NCBI GenBank assembly: GCA_020247085.1
Contig: JADCJJ010000185.1
Location: 1-37,979, forward strand
From: Myxococcaceae bacterium
Lineage (GTDB): Bacteria; Myxococcota; Myxococcia; Myxococcales; Myxococcaceae
Reading direction: 5' to 3'
Length of the DNA stretch: 37,979 nucleotides
Below are positions 35,726 through 37,979 of the stretch, piece after piece (the first letter of the stretch is position 1; every line of letters starts with the position of its first letter). The position numbers were made by a program, and so were the translations under genes. Under the pieces are notes generated by a model. That model had not been told where the DNA came from. It made no database searches and saw only the letters and a program-made list of their open reading frames with translations.

Positions 35726-35766
35726 GGACACCGCCTTACACCGAAAGCCCCTCGCGCCAGCAGCGT

Positions 35767-36294
35767 TCAGCCGCGCAGGACGACGACGGCCGCGAGCCGC
35801 AGGAACGCCGCCAGCGCGGAGACACCGACGGCCGCGGCGAGCGCGATGGCCACCGCCGCCGCGACGGCGAGCGCGCCGAAGCGCCCGGCAGACTGCCGGC
35901 GATGCCGAAGACGACCACCGGCACGAGGGCCGCCGTCGCCGCGGCGTTCTTCTCGGCGGCCTCGCGCAGCGCGTCGAATCGCGGCCGGTCGGCGCCGGCA
36001 CAGGAAAAACAGGTGGACGTGCCGCAGCGGGTGCTGGCCCCGGCGCGACGCGCGCGACTGACGGCTGGAGCCTTGCGCCCTCGGGCATGACGACCTCGCT
36101 CACCGGCGAGCGTGCCCTGCGCGTGCGCACCACCCGCAGCGGCCCCGCAACGGGCCCCCCCCCTCACCGACCTGCGAGCGCTGCAGCTCGTACATCGGCG
36201 CCTTCGACGGCGGCGCCACCACGACGAGCTTCCCCGCCGGCAGCGCCACGCGGAACTCGACGCGCCGCCCCGAGAACGACCAGCCCTGCGCCAT
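35767..36294 (-). pseudogene. Frame-broken gene for a small membrane protein
   Basis: Protein-like sequence is spread over three frames. From the ATG at 36294 the frame reads MAQGWSFSGRRVEFRVALPA and on through GKLVVVAPPSKAPMYELQRS, then hits a run of nine G (36155-36163) and soon a stop. Coding character resumes in a second frame ([20 protein letters not shown]), then a third ([40 protein letters not shown]). It ends back in the first frame with hydrophobic [20 protein letters not shown] and a stop at 35767. One missing base at each of three junctions would restore a single protein of about 175 residues with a CX4CX2C segment and two C-terminal membrane helices. The ATG lies 13 bp after the amidase stop, so it belongs to the operon. 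Either it is decayed or the assembly has base errors. Confidence 0.6.
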
Positions 36295-36307
36295 GCGCGC
36301 TCGCTCG

Positions 36308-37078
36308 TCACTTCGCCGCCGGCGCCCCGCCCTCGACCTGCTTGCGCAGCTCGCGCGCCGACACCTGCCCCAGGAACTTGACCACGCCGCGCGCGATGCC
36401 GTCGGCGAGCTGCTGCTGGTACTTCGCGTCGGCCAGGCGCTCGCCCTCGCGGGGGTGCGAGACGAAGCCCACCTCGACCAGCACCGCCGGGGCCTCGAGC
36501 CCCATCAGCACGTAGAACGGCGCCTGCTGCACCCCCCGGTCCTGGGCGCCCGTCACCCCGATGAGCGCCTCGTGCACCGCGTAGGCGAGCCGCGACGAGT
36601 CGTGGTGCGTCTCGGCCTTCTGCAGGTCGGCCAGGATGAAGGCCAGCGTGTCGCCCGACGGCCCCTTCGCCTGCCGGCGCCCCTCGGCGTTCTCCCGCGC
36701 TGCGACCGACTTCGCGTCCTCTCCGCTCGCCGCGGCCGACAGGAAGTACGTCTCGATGCCCTCGTTGAGCCGCCGCTGCGTCGCCGTCGGCATCGAGTTG
36801 GCGTGAATCGAGATGAACAGGTCGGGCTTGCGCCGGTTCGCCAGGGCGACCCGCTCGTCGAGGTGCAGCCGCGCGTCGCCGTCACGCGTGAGCACCACCG
36901 TCGCGCCGAGCTGCGCCTCGAGCTGCGCCTTCACCTTCTTCGCCAGCGTCAGCGCGAGGTGCTTCTCGACCAGCCCGCTCACCGACTTCGCGCCCTCCTG
37001 CGCGCCGCCGTGCCCGGGGTCGATGACCACCACCGGCTGCGCCAACGCCACCACTGCCATCAGCGAGAGCCACACCAT
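36308..37078 (-). CDS. N-acetylmuramoyl-L-alanine amidase (Amidase_3)
   Basis: A protein of 256 residues from the ATG at 37078 (the track begins one codon earlier at a TTG). It has a short signal peptide (MVWLSLMAVVALAQP) and one complete Amidase_3 domain: VVVIDPGHGGAQEGA (zinc His), a Glu in LVEKHLALTLAKK, DLFISIHANS (zinc His) and AVLVEVGFVSHPREG (catalytic Glu). It should cleave the amide bond between muramic acid and L-Ala in the periplasm, as in cell separation. There is no AMIN or other targeting domain. It is the first gene of a minus-strand operon with the broken gene, rph and rdgB. Confidence 0.95.
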   Translation of the reverse strand: MVWLSLMAVVALAQPVVVIDPGHGGAQEGAKSVSGLVEKHLALTLAKKVKAQLEAQLGATVVLTRDGDARLHLDERVALANRRKPDLFISIHANSMPTATQRRLNEGIETYFLSAAASGEDAKSVAARENAEGRRQAKGPSGDTLAFILADLQKAETHHDSSRLAYAVHEALIGVTGAQDRGVQQAPFYVLMGLEAPAVLVEVGFVSHPREGERLADAKYQQQLADGIARGVVKFLGQVSARELRKQVEGGAPAAK

Positions 37079-37270
37079 CAAAGCCTATGAGCATCGACGG
37101 ACCACCTCCAGCCGACGCACTGCTCCCCAGGCCCCCAAGCCGTTGACCTCACAGGCCCATCACGTTACCTACTGGTGCTGATTTCTGAGTTGATTTACAG
37201 ATTGACCCCTTTCGCTGCCGACCCGCCCATGGCCCGTAAATCAGCAACTACACCCGGAGGTTGACGGCCC
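37079..37270. promoter_or_regulatory. Divergent spacer, relatively AT-rich, with inverted repeat
   Basis: This 192-bp spacer separates the amidase and ndh genes. It is less GC-rich than its surroundings around 37163-37204. GCTGATTT (37177-37184) and AAATCAGC (37238-37245) form an inverted repeat 53 bases apart. TTGACC-like boxes occur but lack good -10 partners, so I do not name a promoter. Confidence 0.35.
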
Positions 37271-37979
37271 ATGACACAGCACGTCGTCATTGTTGGCGGT
37301 GGTTTTGGCGGTCTGACCGCGGCCCGGCGGCTGGCCCACGAGCGGGACCTGCGCGTCACGCTCATCGACCGGCAGAACTACCACCTGTTCCAGCCGCTGC
37401 TGTACCAGGTGGCGACGGCGGCGCTCTCGCCGAGCGACATCGCGACGCCCATTCGGCACCTCGTCGCGGGGCGACCGAACGTCGAGGTGCGCATGGGCGA
37501 GGTGACGTCGGTCGACCTGGCGGGCAAGCGGGTGCTGATGGCCGACGGCGAGGTGCCATACGACGCGCTGGTGCTGGCGGCGGGCGTGCGCCACTCGTAC
37601 TTCGGCAAGCCGCAGTGGGAGGGCGACGCGCCCGGGCTCAAGACACTCGACGACGCGCTCGAGATTCGCCGGCGGGTGCTGCTCGCCTTCGAGAACGCCG
37701 AGCGCGAGACCGACCCCGAGAAGCAGTCGGCCGACCTGACCTTCGTGGTGGTGGGCGCCGGCCCGACGGGCGTCGAGCTCGCCGGCGCCATCAGCGAGCT
37801 GGCCCGCTACACGGTGGCCGACGAGTTCCGCAAGTACAACCCCCGCACGGCGCGCATCATCCTCCTCGAGGCCGGCGACCGGGTGCTGTCGGCGTTCGAC
37901 AAGGACCTGTCGCAGAAGGCGCTCGAGTCGCTGCGGGAGCTGCACGTCGACGTTCGCCTCAACACGCGCGTCGTCGAGG
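37271..37979 (+). CDS. ndh: Type II NADH dehydrogenase, 3' end cut by window edge
   Basis: The frame from the ATG at 37271 is open to the window edge for 236 codons and is absent from the track because it is partial. It begins HVVIVGGGFGGLTAARRLAH, the FAD-binding GxGxxG fold. RQNYHLFQPLLYQVATAALSP, typical of single-subunit NADH:quinone oxidoreductases, follows, then the second nucleotide-binding motif VVVGAGPTGVELAGAISELA. It would feed electrons from NADH into the quinone pool without pumping protons. GGAGG lies ten bases before the ATG. Related sulphide:quinone oxidoreductases are an alternative, but the FQPLLYQVA block favours NDH-2. Confidence 0.93.
   Translation, partial: MTQHVVIVGGGFGGLTAARRLAHERDLRVTLIDRQNYHLFQPLLYQVATAALSPSDIATPIRHLVAGRPNVEVRMGEVTSVDLAGKRVLMADGEVPYDALVLAAGVRHSYFGKPQWEGDAPGLKTLDDALEIRRRVLLAFENAERETDPEKQSADLTFVVVGAGPTGVELAGAISELARYTVADEFRKYNPRTARIILLEAGDRVLSAFDKDLSQKALESLRELHVDVRLNTRVVE

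Noticed and set aside
37141-37215. TTGACC boxes upstream of ndh as a sigma-70 promoter
   Set aside because: With 16-18 base spacing the -10 candidates match at only about two of six positions.

Overview
The window is about 38 kb of very GC-rich, densely packed bacterial chromosome. Several features point to Myxococcota, most likely the Myxococcaceae/Archangiaceae branch. It carries a complete frz chemosensory locus in the order known from Myxococcus xanthus (frzZ divergent, then frzA-frzB-frzCD-frzE-frzG-frzF). It also has a secreted amidase with a MYXO-CTERM-like tail, a DpnA-like orphan methyltransferase, and many lipoprotein or membrane proteins of myxobacterial style. Genes often overlap by 4 bases (ATGA or GTGA), and GTG starts are common. 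No tRNA, rRNA, CRISPR array, insertion sequence or prophage was seen.

Region 1 (1-3640, minus): an operon of a DUF4159 protein, a VWA/glutamine-amidotransferase-like membrane protein, an acylphosphatase and a DUF3052 protein that runs off the left edge. Region 2 (3690-8216, plus): a small tail-anchored protein, a polytopic membrane protein, an FKBP prolyl isomerase, an ScfR/PrpR-type regulator and a large lipoprotein. Region 3 (8239-15160): a hypothetical protein convergent with the lipoprotein gene, divergent leucyl aminopeptidase, a DpnA-like adenine methyltransferase, a DUF1385 membrane protein, ribosomal protein L31 (rpmE), a radical SAM enzyme and a small peptidoglycan-binding-domain protein.

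Region 4 (15424-23476) is the frz cluster: a double-receiver output protein (FrzZ), two CheW-type proteins (FrzA, FrzB), a cytoplasmic methyl-accepting receptor with a basic N-terminus (FrzCD), a CheA-CheY fusion with a hexapeptide-repeat linker (FrzE), a methylesterase with a ruined receiver domain (FrzG) and a methyltransferase-TPR fusion (FrzF). Together they form a pathway expected to set the frequency of cell reversals in gliding. Region 5 (23537-29392): a branched-chain aminotransferase, an unusual PilZ-TM-AMIN protein, a 2OG-Fe(II) oxygenase, and a MoxR ATPase/CoxE-like VWA/cyclic-nucleotide-binding operon.

Region 6 (29382-37078, minus): YceI, the multidomain amidase, a slipin without a visible membrane anchor, a 438-bp repeat-bearing non-coding stretch, and an operon of amidase, a frame-broken membrane gene, rph and rdgB. 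The right edge holds the 5' part of a type II NADH dehydrogenase. The observations most worth following are the (CG)8 tract and GATC sites at the methyltransferase gene, the PilZ-AMIN fusion, the domain insertion in the amidase, the frz linker and receiver peculiarities, and the frame-broken gene. I did not find a wholly unprecedented multi-gene system.
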